Source: Sciurus carolinensis (Eukaryota; Chordata; Mammalia; Rodentia; Sciuridae). Taken from it: 64,000 bases of DNA. A program made the position numbers and the translations under genes. The DNA lies in the NCBI RefSeq assembly GCF_902686445.1, contig NC_062214.1, positions 90,128,738-90,192,737 on the forward strand. Reading direction: 5' to 3'. Under the pieces are notes generated by a model, which was given only the letters and a program-made list of their open reading frames with translations, was not told the origin of the DNA and ran no database searches. Shown in pieces: positions 1-11,245 of the stretch (its first letter is position 1; each line of letters opens with the position of its first letter).

Positions 1-170
1 CCCGGCCCAGGCTCCCCGCCCCCATCCTCTCCTCTTCGGCTCCAGAGGGCCTCCTCCCCCACCAACCAGCCGGTCCCCGCACCCTCCCCTCCCCCCCGGC
101 ACAGTAGGTCCCCGACAGGGCTCCGTCCGCCTCCACCGGATCCCTTCAGCCATCCCAGTTGGAGTTCCAG
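1..170. promoter_or_regulatory. OAZ2: GC- and CpG-rich edge of a CpG island (OAZ2 5' region)
   Basis: The first 170 bases are very GC-rich with several CpGs and contain no ATG, then GC content falls. This looks like the downstream edge of a CpG-island promoter whose first exon lies before the window. No TATA box or exon end is identifiable, so the promoter role is inferred. Confidence 0.45.
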
Positions 171-845
171 ACCCGAAACTGGGCCTCTTTCCGTCTTTTA
201 GCCCCCTTCCTTCAGTCCGGCCCATCCCCCTCATCCGGGCCTCTTCCTCTAAAGCCCCGGCCCCCCAACAAACGGGAACCCAGTCTTTCAGTCAGGTCCT
301 GTGTGTCCTCCTTAAAGGTGTCCCTTTACCCCCACTGGGCTTTCTCCCTCCTATGGATTCCCTGAATATCCCCCTCCCCCCACCAGTGTCCTCCACATAT
401 ATTTCTTACTCCCCCTGTAAGTCACCGACCCCGTTTTGAATCTGCTTTCTAGTGAAAACTGCACCCCCAACCAACCAGACCCCTCTCTTGTTACTACTTC
501 CTTCCCACCAGTCAGGTTCCATCCTTCAGTTCTCAACTTGACCCCTTACTCCCCACCGCTCCCAGGTCTAATGGTCTTTACAAAGATTCCCAGCCCTTCC
601 TTTGGTCCCTCACTCCAGCTTTATCTTTGCCCTCCTTTCCTCCTTCCACACTCCGCTCTCGGGCTCATTTCCCTTGTCTCCCAATGCCATTCCTTTTATT
701 TCCTCAAACGCTTTGGACTAGATTCTTGTCCTTTTCTCCCTAAGGGTGTCCCCCCACCATTCTAAAACCTCCTACCCTTTAAACACTTACTTTCAACTGG
801 ATCTTGTCTTTACTCCTAACTTTTCCCATCTTAACTGATTCCATC

Positions 846-935
846 TTTTTTTTTTTTTTTGAGTGGTGCTGGGGATTGAACCCAGGACTTCATGAATACT
901 AGGCAAACACTTTACCACTGAGCATATCCCTAGCC
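846..935 (-). mobile_element. ID SINE
   Basis: A poly-T run is followed by GTGCTGGGGATTGAACCC and the CCACTGAGC box, which is the reverse complement of a tRNA-derived ID element. Confidence 0.8.
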
Positions 936-1794
936 CACTGAACCACATCTCAAAGGTCATCAGGTCACAGAACTTAGCCCCATACTACTTCTAGTAAAGA
1001 CTTTCAAGGAATACCTTCCCTTGGACTTCTCTTCATTCAGATCAGGCTCTGTACTATGGACACTAAGCCTTGCAAGTTTCCTCCTCCCAAACCCAATTCC
1101 AGTTTCTCCTCATTAAATGGAGAGAAAGCCTGCACGTCTTTCTGCAACTGAGATACTAGATATCTAAATACTGGATATACTAAATAGATACTGGGTCCAA
1201 ACTTAAATCCTTTTATCCTTCCCCCGACCTGAACTAAGCTGAATTCATTACTCAAATTTTCTTTCTCTTTTCTCTTTCTAGGCAGTTTCTTCTCACTTAT
1301 CACCCTCAAATATATTCCATAATTCTGTCCCAGACACTATTCTCTGAAATGGTTCCATAATTTCCTCATTCTCAGTTTTTAACCCTGGTTGTTCCTTGTG
1401 CATCAGAGTGACTTCCATTTGCAGTTCAGACCTGATTCTCTTCCTCATTTTTTCTCTAGACATGTTGCTGTCCCTCTGAAATGTGTATGAAGTTCATTAG
1501 TTCCCCACACCAGACCCTTTGTCTTCATATTTGCCGTATGACTTCTGCCCATCACCAGGGTCTCATTATTTTGCCAGCAGATCCATTCCCTGTAAATCCT
1601 CCTTAAACCATTTCATGGTCCCTCCTAAACTTGACTTTACTTCCTCTCATAAATATAGCCTTACTGCTTTTCTTCACATAGAGCTCTAAGTGCCACTTAT
1701 GATTCCTTTCTTACTAAATGGTCTCCAAGTTAACATTTCCCAATTATCAGCACCATCCTTATATATTCCAACTGGGTTTCAATTTTCTTGCATC

Positions 1795-1950
1795 TTAATA
1801 TTTCTTAATCCTGACTGCACATTTGAAAAAGTCACCTGAGCCCCCCTTCACCGATTGGTCTAATTGGCCTAAGGTAGGGCCTGGATATCTGCACAAATTT
1901 TTAAAGCTCCCCAGGTATTCTTTCCAGTGTCTCAATGTTGAAAAACACTG
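1795..1950 (+). mobile_element. MER5-like hAT remnant
   Basis: Degenerate similarity to the MER5 pattern: GTCACCTG near the left side, GCTCCCCAGGT, and TTGAAAAACACTG at the right end. Old and diverged; assigned from memory of the consensus. Confidence 0.45.
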
Positions 1951-2694
1951 CCCCTCTTCTTTCAACAGGCTTTATTTATAGCTTTTCTCATTATATTCCT
2001 TTTAGTGAGTGTCAGCTCTTCTTTACTGAAAAGGGCCTAGTCTTCTTCAGGGATTTCGTAGTCTTTCACTCCCTCTCCAGAAGAACCGGAGATACCTGCA
2101 ACAGCTTCTTAAATTCTCCTTTCAGTTACCTGGTTCTCATCTTTTAGCCATTTTCTTCCCTAAATTGTTAAACTCTTATCTAGTCTTCCCACTTTCATTT
2201 CTTCTCTGTATAAAGAAAATTTACTCCCTATTTCCTGGTTTGTTCCTGTTTGACTCATTATCCCAGCCTCCTAAATCCTCTTTACCTACAATCCCATTCT
2301 GCTTTTGTATTTTCCTTTTCAAGACTATCCACACCCAACCCCCATGCATTCCTCTTCCATTCCATCTTCTCTAAAGCAGTCCTTCTGGAGCTGAGGAGGT
2401 GGAGGTGGATAGATAGGTAACTTGGATGGTGCAAAAAGTGTTAACTATGTATGGAGGGCTGTGTGTAGAGGATGGATGGCAGGATGAAATGCAGGGGTGG
2501 AGGGAAGCAGAGGAACCTACAACAAAACCTGCTCAAAGGGTATGTGAGATGAATTTTCTTAGCTGTTCTTATGCTTTTGTCTGAAAGGTGTCTCAGCAGT
2601 CATTCTGTGGAGTCCTCTGAACTGACTGGTCTAGATGCCAAGGCCTTTGTTGGCTGAACCCAGAGTTAAGCACTTGGGACCAACATATAAGGGT

Positions 2695-2790
2695 CTTCAC
2701 CAAATGAGTGAGAGAGACCTGAGTTCTAGTTCTGCCTTAGCCAGTGTGCTTACATGTAAGAAGAGGGGATTGGGTTAGCTTAAGTTGAAG
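2695..2790 (+). mobile_element. MIR fragment
   Basis: The run GACCTGAGTTCTAGTTCTGCC resembles the MIR core, followed by a decayed splice-like AAGAGGGGATTG stretch. Confidence 0.4.
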
Positions 2791-5631
2791 ATTTCTTCCA
2801 GCTTAAGTGGCAGAACAGGCTTGCTGGTCTCCAGGCCCTTCCTTAGTGTGTTGGTAATTTGAGGGGCTTAACTGTGTGAGAGGTAGGTGGAGGGAGGAGC
2901 CAGCTGGCCTGGCAGGAGCTGGGCCTTGGATGAGACTTCTCTACTTTGGCCTGGGGGTGGGGTGGGGTGTGCAGCGTTTCTGGTTTCCTTGAGTTACTGC
3001 AATCCTGTTTCCCTAGCATGTTTTCCAGCCTCCTCTGGCCTGCTCTAACTTTCTAAAAGAAATCCTGCCTAGGGATTCCGATAAGAGCCGGATGCTCTTT
3101 CCAGCCAATGTTGTTGGTGTTTTGTATCCGCAGAGGGGGGAGTTGGCTGGTTTAGCTCCCATTGGGTGGGGGATGGGATTTCCAGCTTCCCCAGCTCCAG
3201 TGAAAAATGCAGGAGGAGGTGGAGGCTTAGTTTCCTGAAAGAAATAGTTGAAGAGCCGGCAGTATGTTTTGAAAACAAGGCTCTTCCTTTCCAGCGTTGT
3301 TCTGATTGGTGATTACAAAATGTCAAAATTCTTGATGGTGGGGGAGGGAAGATGCAAATTCAAGCCCCTTTATTATGTTTTTTGAACATAAGGTTTAAAT
3401 CCAAGAGGAAATCAAGCTTCCTGGCCTTCTTCTGCCCAGACCTGTGGGGGCAGGGATACATTATCTGTTTAGGGATATACGAAGGGCTTGCTTCCTATCT
3501 TGTGACAGTACAGAATTTGTAGAAGAGCTAGCCCTGGCTTGATAGCCATGTTATAATCATTCTGTGTGCTGATGGACTTTGGGGAGAAGCATTTGGTTCT
3601 ACAGGTGGTTTTTTGAGGGGTGGGGGTGAGCAGGGCACTAAAGCCATATCAGAACTAACTGAGCATCTTCACTGAATGGTTTTGTGGGTAATAGGATTTC
3701 TGTCTTTTCCCAAAGAATTTGATTTGGGTTATTCCTTGTTTATTGGCATTACGGCTATTTGAGTGTAGGGTGGTAGAACCAGTTTTCCTAAGATATGCCT
3801 TCAAGGACACCCTACAGAGAGAAAGAAACTCCTGTATAGTTAGGAATTCCTCCAAACTGAATGCTTCAGAAAGCAGTATGGACTAATAATAGCAATTTCT
3901 CATTCTGTCAAGAAATCCAAATTTAGCATCAGAGCTGCTCAGAAAAAAACAAACAAACAAACGGGGGGCTGTGGACTGAGGAGTGGGATAGAAGGATATT
4001 ACAAATGTTAATTTTTAGGAAAAAAGTAATTCATCCCTTTTGAAACAATACACTGTGTTGATGGAAATTGATTCCATGGTTTGGAAGGCTAAGTGAAAAC
4101 TATAGCTCAGAAATGGCCGTAGATTAGTGAGAATTTTGTTACTTTAAGTGAATAGACAGGTAGTTTTCCTGTTAGCAGCGGCAGAATGCTTTGTATTAGC
4201 CTTCAGAAAATTTCCTAGGCCTTTGATACAGTATGAAAAATGAAGTAATTTTATCCTGGGAGAGGCGGCTGGAGACTGTGTGATGAACTTACTATACAAA
4301 CTAGATCGCAGTATCTAAAATTAAGAAAGTAAAATTAAGGTCTTACTTTAAAGCATGATTACCTCGTCATGCAGCCTACTTTGGTAGCACATGTGGTTGT
4401 ACCTACTTTTGGTAGAAGATGTACCGTACTATCAGCTGTGTGATAAGCAAACCTCAGGGGCACAGATATTCTGCTACCATACATGTTTATTATGGAGAAT
4501 AAACCAAAACCCAAATTTGCTTTCAGCCTGTGATTCAGGGTGGTGATGTCATTTTCTTATAATTATGCATAGCAAGTCCTACTCCCTTTGGAATGCATAA
4601 CAGTGGAGTGAAATGACTTGTGCCTGGCATCTGCCCAAGGCCCCTTTCTCAGATGGAAGGGGAAACTGGCAGCTGCAAATCAGCCTGTATGGTCACACTA
4701 GACTGAAGGTAGCCATCACCTCCCACCTTTCTTCCTATTTCTTTTTTGTTAAGTGTGATGGTAGCTCTGAATTGGTCTCCCTTTACGTAAGGATTAGTCA
4801 TCAGAGATATTCCTAGTCTTAGAGTAAAAGCAGCCTCTGTGAGGGAAATAAGGGCACTCTGGGTATTTTATGAAACAGGGCCTGAGACATGAATGGGTCA
4901 GAAGTGGTTAAGAGGGAAATGAATATATAATACTGGAAATGTGATTTTTGTGTCTTTTTTATTTGATATCAAAGGTAGGTAATATCAAAGCCATCTGATC
5001 TTCTCTGATAGGTAATGAAACAAGAGAAAAAGGGTGCAGACTTTGAATAGGTTGAAGAAGCCACTGATTGAAGAGAAACCTGATCAAAACTTATCAGAGG
5101 ATTTGAATTCAAGTGTTTGTTAGATTCTGTGCCTACAGAATTACTTTTACATTAAATCTCAGTTCTGTGTAGCAGGATGTACCCTGCTTTGAGCAAACCA
5201 AATATAAAATTCAAAACTGATACAATCAGCTGGAAGTGATTCTTTAACAGAAGATCTTTTATCAAGAGATTTAAGGTTGGTTCTTTTAAAATAGTACTCT
5301 AGATATTTAAAAATAGGATTTAAGTTATAAAAATTTGATTTAGCATCAGTGTTTCCAGGAATATATGCTGCACATACTGCCTGTTGATAGCCAGTATATG
5401 AAATTATGACCAGTCAAGGATATTTCAGACAGCAGTTTCACAGATGCTTTAAATTAGAAGCAGCAGGGTATGATGTTGGTAGCATTCATTTATATCTTGA
5501 GGACTGTTTCCAAGGGCATGTCCTATAACACATGAGAAGATAAAAGGCACCAATAGCCTCTAATCTTCCATCTTCTGACTTGCCTTGTATGCCTGGATAC
5601 CTGATACCCTCTTTGTCCCTCCCACTCCTTA

Positions 5632-5957
5632 AAAAAATTTTTTTTTTGGTACTGGGGACTGAACCCAGGGACACTTAACCACTCAGCCACATTCCCAGCC
5701 CAGCCTCTTTAAAAATTTTTTATTTTTATTTTTATTTTTGCTGTGCTGGGGATCGAACCCAGGGCTTTGTGTTTGCAAGGCAAGCACTCTACCGACTGAG
5801 CTCTCCCTAGCCCAAAATTTTTTATTTTGAGACAGGGTCTCACTAAGTTGCCTAGGGCCTTGCTAAGTTGCTGAGATTGCCCTCAAACTTGCAATACTCC
5901 TGCCTCAGTCTCCAGAGCCACTGGGATTACAGATGTGCACCACCATGCCCAGCACAT
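5632..5957 (-). mobile_element. B1-dID SINE interrupted by a nested ID
   Basis: The ID half is at 5648-5705 and the B1 half at 5829-5957, ending CACCACCATGCCCAGC. The two halves are split by a second ID insertion. Confidence 0.85.
5727..5813 (-). mobile_element. ID SINE nested in a B1-dID
   Basis: A well preserved ID in reverse orientation, flanked by the target duplication AAAATTTTTTATTTT at 5712-5726 and 5814-5828. It is younger than its host SINE. Confidence 0.85.
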
Positions 5958-6494
5958 GCCCCTTAATTTCCTGAACTACTGCATATGTACCCATCCCATT
6001 TTCCTTCTCATTTAGGCAAAGGTTTTCTGAAAGAGAAGCAATTTGCCATTCATTGCAAGCAACTAATAACAGATGCTTTATAATGGATGAAGACGATAAT
6101 TATTGTCATCTATTGTCTAACAAGCTTATCCTAAACCCCAACTGTTTCCCTTAGGGAACTGGTACTGGATCACCTGTGTGGAGTCCTGACACACTCTATC
6201 CATCCCCACTCACACACATGGTTCTTTCTGCACTTTATGGGGGAGGAGTAGAGCTTCTCTAGAATCCTTATGTGTGAGAGTAGGGAATTAAATTATTTGT
6301 TACCATAGCATAGACATCTTGCATTTATTTGGAAAGATCAGGAAACCAGAAATATCACAAGTTTTTTAATAGATTAGTGCTGGACACAGGGCAGGTTCCA
6401 GGGATTATTTCTAGAAAACCAAGAGGGATTCTGTATATAAAACAAAACAAACAAAAATCCCCACAATGTTCTGATCTTTTCAGGGGTTTGCCCC

Positions 6495-6600
6495 CATTGC
6501 TTAGGGCCTCACTAAGTTGCTGAGGCTGACTTTCAACTTGCAGTCCTGCTCCAGCTTCCCTTTTTGCTGGGATTACAGGCATTTGCCACTGCACCTGGTT
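6495..6600 (-). mobile_element. B1 half of a SINE, truncated
   Basis: GGGCCTCACTAAGTTGCTGAG to GGGATTACAGGCATTTGCC matches the reverse complement of the B1 half. No ID half is evident next to it. Confidence 0.7.
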
Positions 6601-8713
6601 TGTTTCTAATGTTTGCAAGTGCAAATTAGCTAAGAATGAAGATATTGGTTGGAATGCAGGGCAGAGGTTCAGTGTAAATCACTTGTAAAAATGGTTTGAG
6701 AAATTTCCTCTGGAAGTGGGAGTCTGGCACCAGAGTTTTAGAATTGTAAGGGCTTTGGTGATCTAGTTGTATTGTGAATCCAAGCAATTCTTCTGGTATG
6801 CAAGGTGACTATCTATTCCAGAGGGAATTTGCCCAGTTCTTGGGTAGCTCTGCTGATCAATGCAAGCAAGCCAGTTTTTTCCAGTGGCCCAGTGTTCTGA
6901 TGCCTATAAAGGAACCTCAATACAGGCCAAAGGGGCCACTGGGGAATGAGAAGGGAATGTGTGTGGGGTGCACCTTTGTTTAGGGAAACTCCTCACCCTT
7001 GTTTTATTCTTTCTATCCTGGACACTTCTGCCCCTTAACACTTTGGAAGGGGAAATATAATAGTTTATTGTCCCGAGCAGAAAGTAACTCTCTCAGGCAA
7101 ACCTCAGAGGAACAGAGATTTGAAAACCCTAAGTGTAGAGATGAGAATGCCTCAGGGTTTTCCAGAAAAGGTAAAAGGTAGGGCATGGGGTAATAATCCC
7201 TAGCTGTCAATGCTCCTTCAGGCTCACAGATATTTCCCTGGGAACTCCATTTCCCAAGGAAATTTTCAGGTATGCTTTTAGGCCCCCAGTTAAAATCCCT
7301 GAAAGAACAGATCTTAGAAGTTGAGCAGTGATGGCTTTAGACTTCCAATCTCAAATGGAATGCTGATACAGGACTGCTAGTGATGAGGGTCTAAGTGGGC
7401 TGCCCTTTGGTTTTGTTGCCATTACCATGTTAAGTGTGTGTGTTTAGTTTTGTCGCTTTTCACTTTTTATCCCAAAATTGGCATGCTGTGATAGATCAAG
7501 CCAAGGATAGTGTGAAGAACTGTTGCCTCGTACCATTTCAGGGAGGACAAAAAGCCTTGATTCAGAGCATTTGTTGATTTCTGTACTGTAAATTTACCAA
7601 CATGGCACTGGGGAGAACCGCGCATAGCATAGTCTTGAGTGCTAGCTCCAGCACACCACGGCAACACTCCTATGCACTGCCTTCCAGTTATCTTGAGGCT
7701 GGTGTATGATGGCTAAGGGATAGACCTGTTGCTTAGTCCTGGTGTACATGCAGAGTGAAGTCCTGCTTCACTTGCCCTTGACTTGGGGTTGGCCTAAGGA
7801 GCCACTAAAGCAGATTCAAAAAGGTAGTAGAAGAGATCTGGACTCCCCTTCCTGGAAGCCATGGTGCCCAGTAAGGGCACATACCTAGAGGTGAGGGAGA
7901 GCTCCTATAGGGGTTTTTCACTTTCTGTAGTCCATCTGATTGTTGGCTTCCTTATTCAGGTCACAGCATATATACCTTTTCCCAGCATGCCCCTTTCCCA
8001 CAACTAAGTGTCTGTTCTGACCACATCAGTATTACTACATTCCCACACTTGGGTTGCGAAGTGACTAGCAAAGAGAGGCAAGTGGGCCCAGCATTTGCTG
8101 GCAGACCAGGGACAAATTCAGACACTGTAATATTGCTCTGGAAGCCAAATCTCATATTTAGTTTTGTTCTTAATCCTAGAAGGATGTGCAGTAGGTGATT
8201 TCTCATTCTAGTTCCTTTGTTCGGATGGGGGATGGGGGCCGTAGCTTTGGGAGTTCCGCAGGGACAATACCCAGTGGTCAAGGTCCATGTGCCTTTCTTG
8301 AGCCTGACATGTAGGCTTTGTGATTCTGCTGCTTAGCTTGTTGAGGTGTTGATGGCTTAAGGAAGGATATTAGTGTGGGCACAGGTCTGGAGTCCTAGTA
8401 GGCAAGCTAGCATCTGGTTCCTCCCACAGTATGCGTCTAGTGCCGCAGAATTTGTCTGAAGATATCTGATCAGTGCTCCTCTTGTCAGACATATCCAGCT
8501 GGACTCCCTTGGGCCTTCTGGAATTCCTATATCTCTTCAGGGCTCCTTCAAGAGAGCAATGGTAGTTTCAGAAGCTGAAGTAGGAAGGACTGGGGCACTG
8601 GTGGGCCCTTTAGAACACTTGTTTAGGGGAAGCCAGGGTAGGGGCTGGGGTGGAATTTTGGTTAAATTTTCAAGCTTTAGTATTTACTGTATTACCTTCT
8701 CTTTCTCTTGCAG

Positions 8714-8871
8714 TAGTATTTTGCCTTTGAGTAACTGTCCCCAGCTCCAGTGCTGCAGGCACATTGTTCCAGGGCCTCTGTGGTGCTCCTGATGCCCCTC
8801 ACCCACTGTCGAAGATCCCCGGTGGGCGAGGGGGCGGCAGGGATCCTTCTCTCTCAGCTCTAATATATAAG
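8714..8871 (+). CDS. OAZ2: OAZ2 exon 2, ornithine decarboxylase antizyme 2, with the frameshift site
   Basis: Antizyme binds ornithine decarboxylase (ODC) monomers, blocks them and hands them to the 26S proteasome without ubiquitin; it also lowers polyamine uptake. The first base completes a serine codon begun in exon 1. Frame 1 then reads SILPLSNCPQLQCC to PLWCS and stops at TGA 8790-8792. Reading continues in the +1 frame from GAT 8791 (DAPHPLSKIPGG to SALIYK). The intron side is CTTGCAG at 8707-8713 and the donor GTAAGG starts at 8872. Both frames match vertebrate OAZ2 rather than OAZ1, which is the basis for the paralogue call. Exon 1, encoding the first few residues, is upstream of the window. 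An ATG-led frame opening at 8559 is intronic and is not the start. Confidence 0.97.
8784..8792 (+). promoter_or_regulatory. OAZ2: Antizyme +1 programmed ribosomal frameshift site
   Basis: The bases TGC TCC TGA occupy 8784-8792. In antizyme mRNAs the ribosome pauses at UCC with UGA in the A site and slips one base forward, reading GAU next. High polyamines raise the slip rate, giving negative feedback on ODC. The upstream frame ends here and the conserved protein continues only in the +1 frame, so the shift is required for the protein. Confidence 0.97.
8795..8845 (+). promoter_or_regulatory. OAZ2: Frameshift-stimulating RNA pseudoknot
   Basis: Stem 1 pairs CCCCTC-A-CCCAC (8795-8806) with GTGGG-C-GAGGGG (8822-8833), eleven Watson-Crick pairs around one A/C mismatch. 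Stem 2 pairs GATCCC in the loop (8814-8819) with GGGATC (8840-8845). It begins two bases after the TGA. The same H-type fold is known downstream of the shift site in vertebrate antizymes 1 and 2. Pairing was worked out by eye. Confidence 0.85.
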
Positions 8872-9662
8872 GTAAGGAGGAACTTGAGAAGGGACGCTCT
8901 GGGCAGAGTTCTTAGATACTACTGAGCTGCTGCTCAAAGGGAGCAGTAACTTCATTAGTCTTGCAGGCCAGTAGTGGGACTGGGAAGGACTCTCTCGACT
9001 GAGGCTGCTGTGTGGCTTTTCTGGAGTTCTAGAGGGAGGCATCATTGCTGCCTTTTTATCTGCTGCGATTGAGGTCCAGAAGCTGGTTTGGCTTCTCCCT
9101 AAGACTGGGATGGAAGGTTAGCAGGACAGCTGAGTTCTGGTCTCTTGACACTGGGATAACATGGACCCTATAGTTCACCTGAAAGCAGGTTTTGGTTGGT
9201 TAAGGCCCCAGCCAAACCATCACAGATATCTTTTCAGAGGGAAGGGAAAGAACATGGTGTTAGGAGAAAAGCATAGGCTTTCAAGTCAGACCTAGGTTTG
9301 AATCTCAGCTTTGCCATTTATTACCTTGAGAGCTTTGGTTGATATCTTAATTGTTCTTAAATCTCAGATATTAATATCTGAAATACTAATGCCTGTCTTA
9401 AGTGCTTTTGAGACTATTAAATGGGACCTTACCGTGCATCATACTCGGTACCTGGTATATACCTCGTAGACATTTCCTTTCCCAACATCAACTGGTTTTA
9501 GCAATGGCTTCACTTAGCCAGATGTAGGTCTGTATTTCCAGCATACCCTGTGTCCTATGCCCTTTTTTGGTTCAGTACATTCATAGCACCACCTGGTTAG
9601 GAAACATATGACATGGCCAGAGGCAGTAGTGATATGGTCCTTTGCCCTGCTTTCCTTCCCAG
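8872..9662 (+). other. OAZ2: OAZ2 intron 2
   Basis: Begins GTAAGG at 8872 and ends TTCCTTCCCAG at 9662. It contains one MIR and is otherwise unremarkable unique sequence. Confidence 0.9.
9245..9470 (+). mobile_element. MIR SINE
   Basis: The order of motifs follows MIR: AAGTCAGACCTAGGTTTGAATC, then TGCCATTTATTACCTTG, then ATTAAATGGGACC and a TACCTGGTATAT end. Confidence 0.7.
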
Positions 9663-9838
9663 GACGAGAAGCTCACTGTGACCCAGGACCTCCCTGTGAA
9701 CGATGGAAAACCTCACATCGTCCACTTCCAATATGAGGTCACCGAGGTGAAGGTCTCTTGCTGGGATGCAGTCCTGTCCAGCCAGAGTCTGTTTGTAGAA
9801 ATCCCAGATGGATTATTAGCTGATGGGAGCAAAGAAGG
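9663..9838 (+). CDS. OAZ2: OAZ2 exon 3
   Basis: Encodes 58 full codons from DEKLTVTQDLPV through HFQYEVTEVKVSCWDAVL to DGLLADGSKE, plus two bases (GG) of a split glycine codon. This is the start of the conserved antizyme core that adopts an acetyltransferase-like fold and carries ODC-binding surface. The acceptor is CCCAG at 9658-9662 and the donor is GTAAGG at 9839. The phase joins exon 2 (AAG, complete codon) to GAC exactly. No frame errors are present. Confidence 0.97.
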
Positions 9839-10640
9839 GTAAGGAGCAAGTGCTGAGGAAGGGAAAGGAACAGATGGGAAGATCCTCTTTCAGAGGAAGG
9901 TGTATGTTTATTGGGGATAACAGATTTTTAGCAGAGTCCATGCTTTCTTCCCTAGCTCTAGACGTCCCAAGTAGATATCATTTTGTAATGGGTTATTTTT
10001 AGCCAGTAAAATAGGCCTGCTCTAAGTTATAATTAAAGCAGATCTTTATCATATTAACCAAATGCCTACTACTTTAATTGCGCCCTGGTTCATGCTTCCA
10101 AGCAGATACCAAGTCTCTCTTGAGCCACCTTACAGTGGTGCAGTTCAAAAGGCCAGGAAGCTCAGAGATACAGTTGGATTCCATTTGATTGGGCAAGACC
10201 TTCCATGCAGCCCATGAAAGCAGCAGTCCTGAGGATAGAGTTCTCTTGAGTGGCTCCAGTCTCTTGAGGAAATACTTTTAAGCACATCAGGTCCCAGAGT
10301 ATCCTGCTCAGTGGCAGGTGACCTTATCAAAGTTGGCAATAATCCCTGAAGAACTGGGTTCTTTTCTGGGTCCCCAGCTCTGATTTGTGAATTGCATTAG
10401 TTAATATGGTAGTGTTACTTTCAGATGATGAACTTGTCACAGGAAGATATAATCCAGTAACATTTTTCTTAGGGCTATGTGTAGCTTATTTTTTTCTGAA
10501 CTCAGGGCTCCCAAGATCTCAAAATAGAGAACCTTCCCTCTGTAGCTTCGTATTGTATTGCTGGCTGTTTGGTTCAGAAAAGCCCCTTTTTTAAGGGTTT
10601 GGAGTAGGAGGGCCTGACTAGTTTTCTTTGCTTCTTACAG
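9839..10640 (+). other. OAZ2: OAZ2 intron 3
   Basis: Donor GTAAGG at 9839, acceptor CTTCTTACAG ending at 10640. No repeat or other feature is recognised in it. Confidence 0.9.
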
Positions 10641-10726
10641 ATTGTTAGCACTGCTGGAGTTTGCTGAAGAGAAGATGAAAGTGAACTATGTCTTCATCTG
10701 CTTCAGGAAGGGCCGTGAAGACAGAG
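10641..10726 (+). CDS. OAZ2: OAZ2 exon 4
   Basis: One base completes the split glycine codon, then LLALLEFAEEKMKVNYVFIC and FRKGREDR follow, with one base left over. This segment is among the most conserved parts of the antizyme family and contributes helix and strand elements of the ODC-binding core. The donor is GTGAGG at 10727. An open frame that runs on to 10845 is intron read-through and is not part of the mature protein. Confidence 0.97.
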
Positions 10727-11114
10727 GTGAGGAGTCAAAGCAGCCAGATACCTCCAGGCTGGGCAGTGAAGTCTGGGAGGAGGATACAGGGCTCCCGTTC
10801 AGTGAGTGGGGACTCCCACTTGCCCCACCTAGTACTGGGGATTGAACCTTAAGACTGTTTTACTCTGAGTTACTTTTTGAGATAGGGTCTTGCTAGTTAC
10901 TCAGGCTGGCCTTAAATTTAGGATCCTCCTGACTCAGCCTCCTGAGTATCTAGGATTACAGGTTCTCGCTGGCAAATTAGGCTGGGAGGGGAATTGCCCA
11001 AGGATTAGTAAAGGCCTAGTGCTTGCTTGTTCCATCTCTTTGGAGTTTTCCTTTGATTTAAGCCTATCCTTGTTTTTCTCATCAGAATCCTTTTTATGCT
11101 CTTATCTTCTACAG
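10727..11114 (+). other. OAZ2: OAZ2 intron 4
   Basis: Donor GTGAGG at 10727 and acceptor TCTTCTACAG ending at 11114. About 40 percent of it is one reverse B1-dID copy. Confidence 0.9.
10829..10975 (-). mobile_element. B1-dID SINE, shortened ID half
   Basis: TAGTACTGGGGATTGAACC is followed by GAGATAGGGTCTTGCTAG and CCTCAGCCT- and GGATTACAGG-like motifs in reverse order. It is the only SINE recognised between 6.6 and 19.8 kb. Confidence 0.75.
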
Positions 11115-11245
11115 CTCCACTCCTGAAGACCTTCAGCTTCTTGGGCTTTGAGATTGTGCGTCCAGGTCATCCCTGCGTCCCCTCTCGGCCAGATGTGATG
11201 TTCATGGTTTACCCCCTGGACCAGAACTTGTCCGATGAGGACTAA
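11115..11245 (+). CDS. OAZ2: OAZ2 exon 5, C-terminus and stop
   Basis: Two bases complete an alanine codon, then PLLKTFSFLGFEIVRPGHPC and PSRPDVMFMVYPLDQNLSDED lead to TAA at 11243-11245. The family C-terminus, needed for tight ODC inhibition, is complete with the acidic end LSDED. Together with exons 2-4 this gives about residues 8-189 of a 189-residue protein, with no disrupting change. Confidence 0.97.

Larger units (their letters stand above)
1..8713 (+). other. OAZ2: OAZ2 intron 1 (3' part)
   Basis: No coding exon of OAZ2 is visible before 8714. The intron ends in a pyrimidine tract and CAG at 8711-8713. It holds a few SINEs, one MER5-like and one MIR remnant, listed separately. The + strand is strongly C/T-rich from about 170 to 2380 and then turns G/A-rich. 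Open frames inside are short and resemble no known protein. Confidence 0.75.

Noticed and set aside
8559..8713. ATG-led extension of the OAZ2 upstream frame
   Set aside because: The extension lies upstream of a good acceptor at 8711-8713 and reads through intron sequence; the true start is in exon 1 outside the window.
8790..8792. TGA as a nonsense mutation in OAZ2
   Set aside because: It is the conserved antizyme shift codon; the downstream +1 frame is fully open and conserved through the splice junctions.
10727..10845. Extended coding after OAZ2 exon 4
   Set aside because: It begins at a consensus donor GTGAGG, and the conserved protein continues only in exon 5 at 11115.
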